Shown: positions 31,926 through 45,081 of the stretch, one piece after another
Layout of the letters: each line of letters starts with the position of its first letter
How positions within the stretch are numbered: position 1 is the stretch's first letter
Origin: Panorpa germanica
Taxonomy: Eukaryota; Arthropoda; Insecta; Mecoptera; Panorpidae
Length of the DNA: 64,000 nucleotides
NCBI GenBank assembly: GCA_963678705.1
Contig: OY783206.1
Coordinates: 13,775,807 to 13,839,806 of the forward strand
Direction: 5' to 3'
Made by a program: the position numbers and the translations under genes
Notes under the pieces: generated by a model
The model's input: the letters and a program-made list of their open reading frames with translations, nothing else
The model's database searches: none
What the model was told of the DNA's origin: nothing

Positions 31926-33055
31926 GAATAATAAAATCGACTTATTGTTTTACAGGCTTTATTGCTATTTAATGCATGACGTTAAAATATGACTAAAACG
32001 ATAAAACAGAAATTAAAATTTTAAGTAGCTATATCTCCATCAAGGTATGGATGCTTAAAAAAAATGGAATTATTGAAATTATCTTGTAGTAAACTAGCAA
32101 CCTTGAAACTGCACTGCAAGATATTAATTTGCCTCGATGCTATTAATGGTATACTTACTGGGTAACTTTGAAAGTAATTTCGAAGTTATAGTTCTATCCT
32201 TATGTTTGATATGATGTGAGATACATTAGTATTCCCCTCAACGTATTTTACTTCTGACATTATATCGTAATTAAGCTTAATTTTACTTTATAGAGTTTTT
32301 CCTTCAGTTTCCTTCAATGAATAATCCATAAAATGTCGATTCATAATTGCAATCTAAGCACGTACTAATTACGTGTTACACTTCGTCTGCTCGTTGAGCA
32401 ATGCAGGTAGGGTGCCGCGTGCATCGTGCAACAGAGATGACTGGTTACTTCCTTTTTATAATTTACCAGAATTTCACGAACTTGTCTTAACTCCAGATAC
32501 TTTTCAACACGATCTAGATAGGAAGAGCTGAAAGTCTGTCTAGAAAGTTAGTTTTACCCTCAGAATAAGAACACAGACTAAATCTCGTTTCAGCATCTCG
32601 TTAAGACAAGATGGGGTTCCCCTTATGCCCGTATCCCGGTTTATCCCGACTCCAGAAAACCTCAGTGAATGCCATGACCCATATAATGCAGATGTTGTTT
32701 TCCTCCCAACTTATGCGTAGAATTTTCAAAACATTTATTATATAGATAACATTGTATACAATAAGAAACACATGTCTAAAATGGAAAACGAGGGAAAATA
32801 GAGTAAAATCGTGTTGGGTATATTACTATACGATCTTTTACTATTGTTTCGGTTAAGAAACTCGAGGAAAATCTTGTGTTTTACTGAAAATAAAAAAGTG
32901 CTTTGGAACAGTGCCAACACCGAGTTTGTTTCGGAAATTTAAATGGTACTAAACCAGCTATTAAGAGTGAAAATTCTGCCTTATAATTTCAAAAATATAA
33001 ATATAGAACAACAAGAAAAGGGAATAAAGGGTGGCCAATATTTATTGGGACTAAA
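31926..33055. other. No gene recognised
   Basis: AT-rich, with a more balanced stretch at 32380-32450 and 32590-32680 lacking frames. Short frames near 32738 and 32943 are AT-driven. Confidence 0.45.
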
Positions 33056-33600
33056 TTTTATTTTCATTTTATTCTTTAATACTACAACTAAGTACGGATA
33101 TACTTATCTAGTGGTTTACATTTCTATAATTACACATTTCTATAATTCTACATGATTAGATTACTAGGTCCGAGGGTTTAGTCGAAGATCATTACTATCA
33201 AGCAACATTTGCGCCATGGCGATGTTATCATGGTTAAGAAGTCTCAACTCGTGCTTCGCTGCTATAGTTTTGATTTCTTCTCCGACTGTGTTAATCTTCA
33301 GCTCTCTATGTATGTCGTCATTGCGGATATACCACGGTGCATTAACTATTCCTCGCAGAACTTTATTTTGGAACGTTTGTATTTCTTTAATGTTAGATTT
33401 CTTGGTGGAGCCCGAGATTTGCACTCCATACGTCCACACTGGCCTTAGCACTTGTTCATATATAAGCAGCTTGTTTTCAATGTTTAGTTCAGAGCGTCGT
33501 GCAATTAGCCAATACATATTGCTGTACTTTATGTTCAGTTCTTTCTTTTCCTTTTTGACAGGCGTTGTCCACCTTAATTCGCATGAGGAATAGTGTTTGA
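33056..33600 (-). pseudogene. Jockey-clade LINE ORF2 tail, copy C
   Basis: The best preserved Jockey fragment. The minus frame 33517-33164 (117 codons) gives MYWLIARRSELNIENKLLIY, then VLRPVWTYGVQ, TKKSNIKEIQTFQNKVL, NAPWYIRNDDIHRELKI and AKHELRLL, the region after the reverse transcriptase in Jockey elements. Upstream, MRIKVDNACQKGK is a frame-shifted continuation. The 3' untranslated part matches copy B and ends in an A-rich tail near 33060. 5'-truncated and without RT catalytic motifs, so inactive. Confidence 0.88.
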
Positions 33601-33627
33601 GTTTATGAGTATGAGTCTAATTTTTTC

Positions 33628-33873
33628 TTTTAGTATTCTGTTGGTTTAGGACTGAAATGCTCTTCCATAATTGTTATAAAGCATTTAGTTTGGATTTTTT
33701 CTAATCCTAGATCTCATGTCTAATTTTTTCTGCCTTCAAACTCATGAGTAGATTTTTAGTATTCTGTTGGTTTAGGACTGAAATGCTCTTCCATAATTGT
33801 TATAAAGCATTTAGTTTGGATTTTTTCTAATCCTAGATCTCATGTCTAATTTTTTCTGCCTTCAAACTCATGA
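33628..33873. repeat. 126-bp tandem duplication, near perfect
   Basis: Positions 33628-33747 are repeated at 33754-33873 with period 126 (TAGTATTCTGTTGGTTTAGG starts at 33631 and 33757). A shorter partial unit precedes them (ATGAGTCTAATTTTTTCTTT at 33611). The lack of differences indicates a recent duplication. No gene lies inside. Confidence 0.9.
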
Positions 33874-35089
33874 CTGTGGTCTATCTGGACTGGGTAACTG
33901 TTGTTGGCCACGATTCAAAGGCCTTGTTCTTGTGATTCTCCTCCTTCTGTTTACCACCTTCTGTCTACCATCTCTAGTAGAAAATGTAATACAATGTAAC
34001 ATTTTAATTATAATAGTGTAAGATAGCAATTGTGAATATTGCAATGCAAGACAATTTTGATATGAGAAGTAGAAATTGAACCTTCTGGCAAGTTAACAAA
34101 CGTGAATCTTGCACTGTACTTTCAACTTTCACCTGGGATGTGATTTAAAAAAAGAAGAATATCCGTTGCATTACCAGTAATAAAAACTCAAGAATAAATT
34201 GCGTGTCTGAACAGTTTTCAACTATATGATTAGATAGTAGATCAATATCTCCAATATAAGGCGTATTTACAGATCTTAGAGCCATGAGAACTAAAAGTTT
34301 CTTAACAATTCCGACTATGATGTTACTCTTAAGTTCTAGTAACATTTTTATGGAAGTATACTTCACATTATTTTATGGCGTTGTTGTTTCTGAGTAATAA
34401 TTCAAAAAGTAACAGATATTTCATGTTCTCTACGCACTAAATTTAATTAAAAAGCAGGTCCGCCTTAATCCCGTAACGCCCACAACATTTACATTGGCTT
34501 TGCCTTACATGACTGTAATTTTAAAATTCTTTAGTTCTTACTAAAGCATTTTATTTGTGCTATTTTTAGAACTCAGCAATGTAGAGTAGAATAAAGTAGA
34601 GCTCAGAGAACCTCCGTGCTGAACTGAGTGACTGTCTGGCCGTGGTGGTGGTGATGAGGATGGCGGATGGTGGATGGTGAATGGTGAATGGTACATGGCG
34701 GTTGGCAGATTCCAGGCCAACCAACTTGCAGTTGAACTCTCGTAACTTTTTTAATTGTGTTGTTATCATTTCATTTGTGTTGTTTGTTTTGCGACTAAAT
34801 GTTAACATAAAACAGAGATGTCACCACAATCTTAGCACACACACATACATAAGTGATATAACAATTTTGTATTTTGTTGCAGACGAACTAACTTTAATTA
34901 ACGTTTTAATTATTTTATTAGTTTAGTTTTCTTTGAAATTGTTTTAAAGTTGAGATAATAGAGACACCATAGCCACCAGCGTCACCAAATTTGAACTACT
35001 CGCATGGGTACTTTCAAAAGGTGCATGTTTAGTGTTAATAGAAAAAGGGGAGAGGGGGACATTTAATTCATTGAGTTGCATAAATTTTA
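33874..35089. other. No gene; GGTGAAT simple repeat at 34630-34695
   Basis: Positions 34636-34695 hold diverged GGTGGTGATGA / GGATGGTGAAT units. Flanking frames on both strands owe their openness to this repeat. The remainder is AT-rich and featureless. Confidence 0.5.
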
Positions 35090-35790
35090 CAACAACCTAG
35101 ACGCCCTAAGGGGTTATATACAGTTATGAGACCCAAAAAAAGCGATTTTTCAAACATTTTTCATGAGAAGACTTTTAATTGTATTAATGTAAAAATTTGT
35201 ACACATATTATGGTAACTTTTAACTGTATTTTAATATTTTTGTATTTGCATAAATAATAATTTGGAAGCTGCTATAGCTGATCTCCCGGAGCTCCTCTCA
35301 ATAAAGGCATCTTGCGGTGACCACGATATCTCTAGACTGGATCATCTAAAATGAAAAAACCAAACGGATTTCGTTAAAGTAATTTATAATCTGGTAATTA
35401 ATCGAAGGATTAGGCAAAATTTCACAAAATGGCGGCTTCTCAAAAAAAAAATTGATTTTTGACCAAATTTTTGGTCTTAAATTGTTTATAAAAAAAAATA
35501 ATTATCGATGAGATAAAACCTTCGATTAATTACTAATAAATATACTTAAGAAGCTTGTATTAAAATTTGAGACTGATCGGGTCAGCTGTTTTCGAGAAAT
35601 CTTGGTTACCGATTTTAAAAATACACACTTTACATATAGAGTAAACATTTTTTTTTCAACTAACTTCGAAAATAATCGCCGGATTGACTTGAAATGTTCT
35701 GTGTGTATACTTAAATATATGTACATTACGAAAATGAAATGAAAAAAAAAAACGTTTTTTTGAAAATATTAACTGTAAATAGCCTCTTTC
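35090..35790. repeat. Probable dispersed element (GACCCAAAAAAAGCG type)
   Basis: Starts near TATGAGACCCAAAAAAAGCG and contains GGCATCTTGCGGTGACCACG, ATGGCGGCTTCTC, AATCGAAGGATTAG and TGATCGGGTCAGCTG, phrases that resemble high-copy insect repeats. Only one copy is in this window and no ends are clear, so this is a pattern-based suggestion. TTAATCGAAGG/CCTTCGATTAA at about 35399 and 35519 are inverted relative to each other. Confidence 0.35.
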
Positions 35791-37753
35791 GTTTTTATTC
35801 AAACAGTGACTTTAGTAATAAAAGTTTAGTTTTTTCTGTGAATTTTCTTTCATGGCAGGGAAGTACAAGTGCCCTCTTTCCGGCGCCCATTACTTCTAGT
35901 TGAAGCTGTTTTAAAATTAGGCTGCTCTCATACTGAACACACTACGGTTAACTTGGACGCAGACTATGTCTTTCTTTGCTTTGCCAAAACTACTTATTAT
36001 TTTATCACATTTTTTATGTTTCATGACATTGTTATTTTTTAATGAAGCACATATTTTAATAAAGGACATATCGGTTGCGTAGGTTGTTAGTGAGACATCT
36101 CCGGAAAATCAATTGAATTATATATAAAATTATCTAATTCAATACTCAGCTAACTAACCCATAAACGCAAACAAGCCAGATTATAATGTAGATAAACTTG
36201 TCAACAACTCGAATATTGTTTGTGTTGTTATCTCTGAAAACTTACTATTCAGAGATATGTGATTAATGAACTGGGCGTTTGATATCTCTAAGTTTAACTT
36301 CAAAGCCATTGACGCGTATTTGCTATAATTACTTCCCTCTATGTATCCCACACCCTGTGTATAAATATACATAGTTAATACATTTTTATTATATATTTGT
36401 TCAGCATGAGAGAAAGGGGGTTGAGAGAGGGGAAGTGGGTAGCGTATGTACGAGTACAACGGAAGCGGAACCAGTAATTAACTCTCCATGGAACGCGCTG
36501 ATGATTTCATTAATGCTGTCAATAATTAAATCATCCGTGAAACAATGCTTTTGAAAATCTGTTTCATATTTCAAGTCCCATATATCGGGCTTGTCACGTT
36601 TGTCCCGTTTGTCGAACGCGGGACACATTTTACTATACTACCACCACATGCAGTTTTATTTATTGGCTGTTATAGAAAAAAAATTGTTTAACTTTTCCAT
36701 TGTTTCTGCACTGCATGACTTTTTGTTTGCATTTTGTTAAACAATACATTTCAATTAACTGTACCGTTTTTGACACACACACACATGCAGACTCACACAC
36801 AACATACTTCAATTTACTCCAGCTATACATAGTGTGGTGTTACCAGCTTTGATATTACCCCATCTGGTGTTGCCCTACCTGTGAATGATATTATTGCCAC
36901 ATGTACATGTAAAATGTAGCACTATTAGAACTTCCTGATTGACTGCTTTGAAATGTAGTCACGAGATGTCAGCACTTGACGTTGATGTGCTCTAACGTTT
37001 ACGGTGAAAGGGGTGATGAGGAAGAGGATGAGGAGGCAGTACTTCTACATAAAATTGGGTAGTTTCCTATTGTTAGTAGGTTATTTCATATTTTATTTAA
37101 TGTTATTTATTGTGTTAGACATATATACATAAAAAGGGCACATGCATGTAATTTGGGATAAGAATTAAATGAGGGAATTGTCCGTCAAACAAGTATAATT
37201 GTGACTGGATATAAATGAATAGATATCATAGGATAATGTACCGGTCAATTTTTCGTATTTCTTGCTGATTAATTTACATAGTTCTCAACTGTTGCCATTA
37301 TGTGTAATTGTATTAATTTACTATATTAATCTTACATAAATATTACATAAGTTTCGCCTAGAAAATTTACTTTGAACCAAATTTTCTTACAGTGCTTTTC
37401 AACATTGGAATCACATTGACCTACATATGATTCCAATATTAATTTTTTGCGTAAAGTGTAGTGGTACAAATGTTTAAAGACGATAGTCATTATTTTAAAT
37501 TTTAAAGATTGAAGAAAAAATTAATGAAATTTGAATACCTCATGAATTATAAAAGTTAAAATGAAAAAAATTGGTATGACATATAATACAGAATAAGCTC
37601 CATCTGATTCCAATGTTTGTTTTAAGAAATTCACTTCAAAATGGTCGCCCTTTGTAATATTTCTTCACCCTAAAACCAAATTGGAGCCAATTTAAATTGT
37701 TGACGAAGATTCTATCCTATCTACCTTGGATAGTATGACTTCGTACAGAATAT
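35791..37753. other. No gene recognised
   Basis: A short CA-rich run at 36770-36800 and an A/G-rich patch at 37010-37040 are the only patterned pieces. Minus frames at 36181-36628 show no domain. Confidence 0.45.
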
Positions 37754-38180
37754 AAGACCTGTTGCACTATGCAAGTGTATTTAAGCGACGACGAATTCGA
37801 ACGTAAATCAGCTGCTTCGTTAAGCGGCTAGAACTCACAAAGTAAGCAGACCCCTGTTTTATTTACATGTGTTGTACCACAATACATACATACTACGTAC
37901 CGATATGATAGTACGCCAAGTCAAACTTGTGAGTTGCTTTGTACTAATATAATTTATCATGAAAGTAATTTTTTATTTTAATTTTTATCGATACACCACT
38001 GTAATTCGCTGAAATTCAGTTTCAATGTGAGAGGTACGTAACACCCGTATTCGGACGATTTTTTCGCTTGCAGTGAGCGACGTTTATTACATTTACAGGA
38101 TTCGGATAGGTAAAGCGTAGTAGCGCGTATACGTCCGGCCAAAATACACTAAAATACGTTTGCAGTGCGCAACAGGCCTA
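37754..38180 (+). mobile_element. PIF/Harbinger-like MITE, copy 2
   Basis: Inverted ends GACCTGTTGCAC and the complement GTGCGCAACAGGCC, flanked by TAA on both sides (TATAAG before, CCTAAGG after), fit the 3-bp TWA target of PIF/Harbinger. The interior matches 24141-24656. The subterminal GCAAGTGTATTTAAGCGACG and AATACGTTTGCAGTGCG also pair. No transposase. Confidence 0.75.
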
Positions 38181-38616
38181 AGGCGATCCGATGGTAATGA
38201 TTGTTGAAGACATCATGGACAGTGGATAAGAAAGAGAAGAAAACAAACAGATACAATATTTACTTTATCTTTTTCAATACAGTGGTGTATCGATAAATAT
38301 TAATGTAATAGGTTATTCTCATGATAAAGTGTGCTAATGGAAAACAAGTTTGTTTTAGTATGAGAGCAACATAATTAATATGGCCCCAAATAAAGATATT
38401 ATTTTCCAATGGAACTCTGGCGCTGGCCCTATGGCATGACGTCTCGTGCATGTAGTATCATTACGTATCAAGCCAACACAGTTATCAATACCAACACATT
38501 CATCGTATCGTGTAAATAAACTTTACATTATTATCCTCTAACCACTAACAGATTGACGTAGTTTACTTCCAGATTAAATCTATATGATCAGTAAATTACT
38601 CATCACAATCGTGCAA

Positions 38617-38875
38617 TTATGCGGCCACATTAAATGTCCCATAATGCACTTCCACTTCCCCTCCCGCTGGCCAAAGCCTTCCGACCTCTACACCTACACC
38701 ACCACCGTGCAACCCGCAAACCGTGAAATTACACCATAGACCAACCCGGAAACAGATCACCAGATCGCGAAATACCGGAATGGTGGATAACGGGTAATAA
38801 AGGGCCCGCGGGGACATGGGAAGCGTGAGGAGGGGATGGGGGATGGGGGGAGTGTGCATTACCGCGGGAAGTACT
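38617..38875. other. GC-rich, CpG-containing island
   Basis: About 250 bp clearly richer in G+C than the window, with CCACTTCCCCTCCCGCTGG, GGGCCCGCGGGG and a G-run region GGGGATGGGGGATGGGGGG. No frame has protein character on either strand. It could be a regulatory island or a non-coding exon. Purine/pyrimidine asymmetry at 38820-38860 may form unusual DNA structure. Confidence 0.4.
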
Positions 38876-41059
38876 TTGCGTTAATTTTAATTAACGATCA
38901 AAAGTTAAGCTCGTTAGCTAGTGGACCTACTTGCTTATGTTGTCGTTGCAAGTCGGATGACGTTGTTGCGTATTCAATTGTATATACGAGTGTATAAAAG
39001 TTGATCGAAGAAATCTCTTATATTTTTAAAATTGGCTTACTTTACTTTTTGTCTTAAGACAGACTTAACTATAGTGCGAGCCATATTTTCAGATAATTCC
39101 ATCTGAAGACAACATTTCTTTTTTAAGATTAACATATAATCAAATTTTGCTGAGAAGTTGACATAATTATGACATGGGAGATTGCCATCCACAGATGATC
39201 TTATTATATACTCGTATGTATTAATATTATGTGTAAAAGAACAATCTATTATAGTTCAGATAAGTGTATTGGATTTTTCGTTTCAATTTCTTTATTGGAT
39301 ATTGGTTTGAGGTAGTTATTTGTGCCGCTGATTCATTAGGATGATCTTGCAATCTTCGTAGGTATTTCCCGCTGATGTCTTTGATTTAATTTTTTATGTA
39401 GAGTATACCGAGATCTTGGTGTATTAACCAGTGTGGGATATATCGTCCAATCTTCATAATTTGCATAAGTTAGTTGCTCTGCGATTGCAATATGTTAAGA
39501 AATCTTTAAAACTTGGAAAATAAGTAATTAAGCGGATAATACACACGATATTGAAATTGGAAGTCCATTTAACACACCAAATATCAGATAATTGTAATTA
39601 AAATTTACACTTTTAAGACGTACAGCAAAAGAAAAGCGTGGGAAAATAATAAGTTTTACATTATTTGTTTAGAAGGACTACTACCCTCTTTATGAAAAAG
39701 TGATATCTATTAGAAATTATGTCATTGAAACAACTCTATAAAAATTGTAAAATTATTCACCACATAGTTTCGATGGAAAATTAGAAATAATAACATATTT
39801 AGACAACAGTTTTTAGTGGTAGTTAAAATAATCGTGAGGAGAGGACGCGGCATTACCGTTGCATAAAACAATTATAAAGCAGCAAACAGATAATATATTA
39901 CATCACTATAAAAAATCACGATAACCCATTCCTTCTTGGACAATACACACACGACAGCCTACCCTTCAAGATCAAATACAGACTACCGAAGAACACAATA
40001 CTCTAGGAGCATTCTGCACAACATGTTTCTCCATATGTAAAATTTCACCATAGCAAAGTAGGGTTTTTTAACCATGTGTCCCTACAAAAACATACAAGAC
40101 ATCAACTCAGAACATTGACAATACGGATTTAGACTCAGGGCAGGCACCATACATTACAATAAGACACATTGTAATTAATATTAATTATTATAATAATATG
40201 TGACTAATAAATATCTTTGAATTTGAAAAAAGCATTTGTATATAGTCTATATATAATAAAATATATACAAAATTGTATATAACTATAGGTTCTAAACCAA
40301 ATCTTTTTAACTTGACTGTTTCTTAGCTACTACCTTAAGTATTTTATTTTGAAACCATTGTAGGATTTTTACATTAGAAGTTCTGGCACTGCTACACACC
40401 TCTATATCATATCTTCATTTGGCTTTAGTATTGGCTCTCATTTACCTTCTGACTGCATGAGGACAAACTGTCATAATAGGCTTTCTACAACAAATACAAA
40501 ATTGCCGAATCTCCTAAGTGCGATAAGAATTAAATTATTCCATTTCAAGCACTGTGTGATACTATTTAATTTCCGCGACACTTGCAATTAATAACTTACA
40601 CATAATTAAAGTATCGTAATTATATACTTAATTAGGAAATAAAAGTTTTCTTTTAAATTAGTCTTTATATAGTTTATGTAGATAAATACTTGCAAAAAAC
40701 TTTTATTATTTGGCTCGCACGAGCCGGAAAACTTGAAGAAAACTTTAGAAAACTCAATGAAACTCTGTAGAAATTCAAAACTAAATCAGTTTGGAATTTT
40801 ATGAAAGTTTTAAAACTTCTGTAGAACAAGAGTAGTATGGAGTAAAATTGGTAAACAGTAAACCAGGCGGAGGGACAAGTAGGACTATTTTTGAGGGGTA
40901 GGAGGGTTGTAAACTGTTTTAAACTTAGAGCAGAGGCGCACAAGATGTGGGGATGAAGAAACTTGTATATTTTCATACAATGAATGTAATACAAGTGAGT
41001 TATACTCTAGTTTTATAGCGATTTGAACAACTTGAATCATATTCGCCGCGTTCATTTAA
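38876..41059. other. No gene firmly recognised
   Basis: Mostly AT-rich. Around 39930-40140 the sequence is less biased, and one plus frame reads KYRLPKNTIL with stops on either side. This could be decayed element coding DNA but cannot be named. Confidence 0.4.
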
Positions 41060-41520
41060 TATATTACTAGCTAAACCCGGTTACGCTTCGTTGTGGCTCA
41101 GTCTTATATGAAATCAATAGGAAAGTGAATAAAAAACACTCACAAATACAGACTACGATCAACTGTTCGATTGTTTTCGATTTCGAAACAAACATAAGCA
41201 GGCTGATTTTTTTTTATATAAAGATTGATAAGGTTTACCTGTCTAAATTATGATTGAATCATTTGTTATTGCATCCTGTAATTTTCGTTGTGTAATGTTG
41301 TGCTTTTTCTCGGTTAGCTACATATATTTTGCAAGATATCAGTAGATGTTGTTCTGTTATCTGATAATGACACGTAATGTAGGGCAATGAATCTACTAAA
41401 CGTATAATCAATTAAATTGATAACAATCAATCCTAAAACATATAGCGCAAGTGCAGGAATTGAACCCAAAGACACAGTTGTTTGGAATCAACCAGTGACG
41501 TCCGTCAATACCGGTGTCTA
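41060..41520 (-). mobile_element. tRNA-derived SINE, copy 1
   Basis: On the minus strand TTTGGGTTCAATTCCTG (41451-41467) contains a perfect B-box, GGTTCAATTCC, preceded by a diverged A-box side. The body then shares AGCGCAAG, TCAATT, GATATC and GCAAGATATC blocks with 51110-51310. Near 41066 TACTAGCTAAACCCGGTTAC recalls a common insect repeat tail. Limits are approximate. Confidence 0.45.
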
Positions 41521-42100
41521 TTCTTATATTTCAAAACTGAATTACGGACCGCAAATCTTGATCTTCACTGATTTCCTCAAATGTTATTACACGACTTACA
41601 CGGTTGTTGTTTAATAACAGTTTGTTCCAATTTTGAACCGAACTTTGTTGACGAAATGAAAAAGAATGATTTCCTAAATACATTTTACGAAGTACTTTCA
41701 AATAAAACGAAGTTTTACGAAGATTCACGAACATTTAAACTTACTTTAATATATATTTATATGTCTTATTGCTATTTAATTATTTTGTATTACGTTACAA
41801 CGTTACAGCTAAAGGTACGGGGAGTGAAACGTAAAGAAGGAGGGAGGGCGGAGGGTAGGTGTTAAGATGTAAGTAACATAATGTTCATTTAAATGTAAAA
41901 GTAAAGAGAAGTTAGCTGTAATGTGATTACAATGATTCGCTTCAACGAATATATAGAATGTGGTTCTCAAACTGTGATATATAAAGGTAAATTTTCTCAA
42001 CCCTAATATCTAATCGAAGTTTAACATACCTACAACCATTTTAATATTTTTTCTATATATTTAGAGGTGATAATTATTGTTGTTCTTTGTTGACACCGCG

Positions 42101-42932
42101 TAAGGGGCCATCCATAAATTGCACCATCTCATATTTTGTGGACCACTCTATTTTACAAAGAAATTCTATATTTTATATTGCATGTGACGACCCCTTCTGC
42201 TTAACGCTTCTGACCCCTCTCTCCAATTGTCACAATTTATAATAGCAAGTGTCCACAGGTCTTAATGGCTTGCATCATAGGCATTGTTCTTATTGTACTA
42301 AACATAAAATGCGTACGCAAGACCGCTCTGGGTCTATTGAGATAACAATTGAGATTGACCTGACACCCCCCCCCCACACCCTACAGCGTGCGACATTTAA
42401 TAAGTTAATTAAAATTTAATTTAAAAATTTAAATTAATAAATTTCGTAATATGTCATTGTTCTTAGAATAAATGAGTTTTTTTTTTAGATCTCATGGAAA
42501 TTTATTATGTTTTTAGTAAAAATTATGTTTCTTATTCCTTTTTTTTAAAAAAAGTAATGCCCGTCGCGGAATTTTTTTCAATTTAATATTTTTTCACAAA
42601 ATTATCTTTTTTACAATGTTTTTTATATATTTGATGCTGCATGTGACGTCATTGCTTGATAACAGAGAGAATCTGCGTAGATTGAAGAGGACCAAGCCGG
42701 AAGACTTGACTCTGTGATTCTGCTTCTACAAACTGCACAAGTGTTTTTCGTAATGTTTAAAATTTTGGTACTGGTCAGTGGACTAGAACTGAACAAATTC
42801 GTATCACTTTATATATAAATTTCTAGATAAGACACAAAGAATATTACAACCAAGGTTGTAATATTCTTTGTAAATACAAAAAAGAAATGTGATGTCATAA
42901 CGGTTATGACGTAATTTATGGACGGCTCTTTA
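42101..42932. mobile_element. Long TIR element with GACGT/CCATCCATAAATT ends
   Basis: Left end TAAGGGGCCATCCATAAATT (42101-42120) is the imperfect complement of the right end AATTTATGGACGGCTCTTTA (42913-42932). Inside are a C-run (42366-42376), GTGACGTCA words and a palindrome at about 42836-42875 (ACAAAGAATATTACAACC and its complement). A partial copy is at 16701-17132. No transposase frame. Confidence 0.65.
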
Positions 42933-44329
42933 TAGCACCCAGTAATTTTTACTGTCCATTCTCATAGTGTAGTATCGAAATTTTTGCGTTCTATTGCAAA
43001 ATTACCATAATGAAGGTCTAGCTGATTTTAGAAAATAACGCTTTACTGAATATAACAGTATCATCAAAATACTGTTTAATTTTCACTCAGATTCTAATAT
43101 TATTTGCATACTTCAACAACAACACACATATACAACCAATCATCATCTGTGTCCACATGTTCCCGGCTGAGAAATATAAATACCAACTGCATTGCCGACC
43201 TATTTTACTATATTTTATTTCTCTTATTCCTGATTTTTGTTGTTTTTTTAAATCGTGTGATACTCGTACTCGTATCTGGAAATAGAGCATCGATTTAAAA
43301 CAACCGCGTGAGTCAGTTGCCTCGGTGTAACGGGTGTCACGGGTGTAACGCTGCTGGTGTTGGGAGTTCTGGCGTGGCGTTCACTCTTTGGTTTGAAAAG
43401 TGGCTCTATGCCCTCTGCAGTCCACCGCGAATTAGTTTTACTGTATTTTTATTTGATATTTGCACTTTTAAAACAACGGAATGGTAAAACAAAATATAAA
43501 GTAATGTTAAAAATGGGATATTATAAATTACATTTAAAATTATTTTGTAATTAACATGTAATTACACGGTACACCATGTCTTCATTTCTAGAAAGCTGTA
43601 CCACACATAAAATGTAGAATCTAATTCCATATCCGTACATAGGTATAAAGAAAGTTGTTAAATTACAATTTAAATATTAATAATACATATTTAAATTGTG
43701 CGCTGAGCACCGTCCGATATTTTTTAATTTTTAAATCGTCTATCTATATATACAGTAACGAATCTAAGAATTTTTCGAACCGGCACAAGAATACCGGCGC
43801 GAATTTTTTTTTTTAATTTTCCCTTTTTCAAAAAGTAACGGAATATAGGTTAGTTGTCCCTGAACAATCTGCTTGAGAACTAAAAAAAGGTTATTTCCCG
43901 AAAACAGATTATTTTTATCAAAGTAGAAGTGTATGCAGTGAATTATAGGCCGCCCGAGGTAAGATACCCCCTCCCCCTTCTCTCGGGCCTGCCTGTAGAT
44001 GGAGATCAGGCGCTACCATAAGGTTTCGTGGTTTAGCGACATCGAAACGCAAGAACTTTTTAAGTCAAAGAACAATTCATAATTTTTAAGTAACTAGTGA
44101 AAATGTATACCATTTTGAACTGTCAATATACAATTATCATTGCGGTGACATTTGTCAGATATTGTGTTGATTTACTGACTCCAGTTTGTACTTTGGATTA
44201 AAATAAAAATATCATCACTTTTCACGCATGTAGCGTTTTTGTGGACATGAATGTGGAATGTTTATTAGTGCAAATGTGAAAATTATCATTTAATTTTATT
44301 TATTTTTAATAAATATGAAAATAATAATA
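42933..44329. other. No gene recognised
   Basis: Short frames at 43087-43298 and 43357-43554 show no domain. A more balanced stretch at 43940-44030 (CCCCTCCCCCTTCTC, GGAGATCAGGCGCTACC) has no open frame of note. Confidence 0.45.
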
Positions 44330-44500
44330 GACGGCATAGTGGGCGAGACCATTGATGCCTGATGCCAGACAAATGTGTTTTCGGGTTCGAATCCTCGACC
44401 AGAACTATAGGTATTTTCTGGGTTTGGTCGTTGTCAAAGTTTAATTGATGATGTGAAAACTCACAAATATCATAAAGTTATTAGGCAGTGGTGTGGTCCA
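44330..44500 (+). mobile_element. tRNA-derived SINE head
   Basis: GGCATAGTGGGCGAGACC (44335-44352) resembles an A-box/D-arm, and GGTTCGAATCC (44384-44394) is a perfect B-box at roughly the right spacing (about 45 bases). The B-box sits in a CGGGTTCGAATCCTCG T-arm. The following GACCAGAACTATAGGTATTT is not tRNA. This fits the head of a SINE of a different family from the 41/51-kb copies. Confidence 0.6.
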
Positions 44501-44904
44501 TGAGGCCACGTGATAGGACTCAGCATCGGATATAGGCTAACGTTAAATAAATGCATTGAAGAAAAGAAATTGTTTACACTAAGTTTTGCTCTCTTTTGTA
44601 CATTCTTTAGTACATTATTGTATTTTGTACATTATTTAGACCCTTATTTTGTGGCTGTTTCACTGTTAACTTCTTCCAATTTTGCAAAGGTCTATATTTT
44701 CCAAATTTGGGTATGTAAATGTACCCAAAATTTTCAGCCCACCTTAAATAAAGAGCCAAATAAATTCCATACCTTAGAGCGGGGAAGTATAGTAGTGCTT
44801 GTAAGTGGATCGATGAAGAATCGTCAGAAATTAACGAACGCACTGAGTTTCCCTTATCTGCATTTTTTCGTATTTTATTTTCTGATTGTGTATTGACCCT
44901 TATA

Positions 44905-44990
44905 GTTAAACAAATCTAGTGCATTCATGTTTAAAATCTGACAACTTATGAATGTTAGATGTCGTATATTGGTGTGGCCGACGCAACTTG
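44905..44990 (+). repeat. Dispersed repeat W, copy 3 (short)
   Basis: Shares TAGTGCATTCATGTTTAAAA, CAACTTATGAATG and TAGATGTCGTATATTGGTGT with the right part of W copies 1 and 2. The left part is missing. Confidence 0.6.
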
Positions 44991-45081
44991 TTATTTTTTT
45001 ATATTTAATTAAATTTTAATAAGACTTAACACTTAAGGAATCTGTTATTATAATTTTTAATATTGTTCATATTTTCATTAA

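Noticed and set aside
38617-38859. 80-codon minus frame in the GC-rich island
   Set aside because: P/G/V-rich translation of a G- and C-run region; frame openness follows from GC content.
44510-44896. 128-codon plus frame
   Set aside because: Hydrophobic, F/L/Y-rich translation of AT-rich DNA just after a SINE head; no domain and no conservation evidence.
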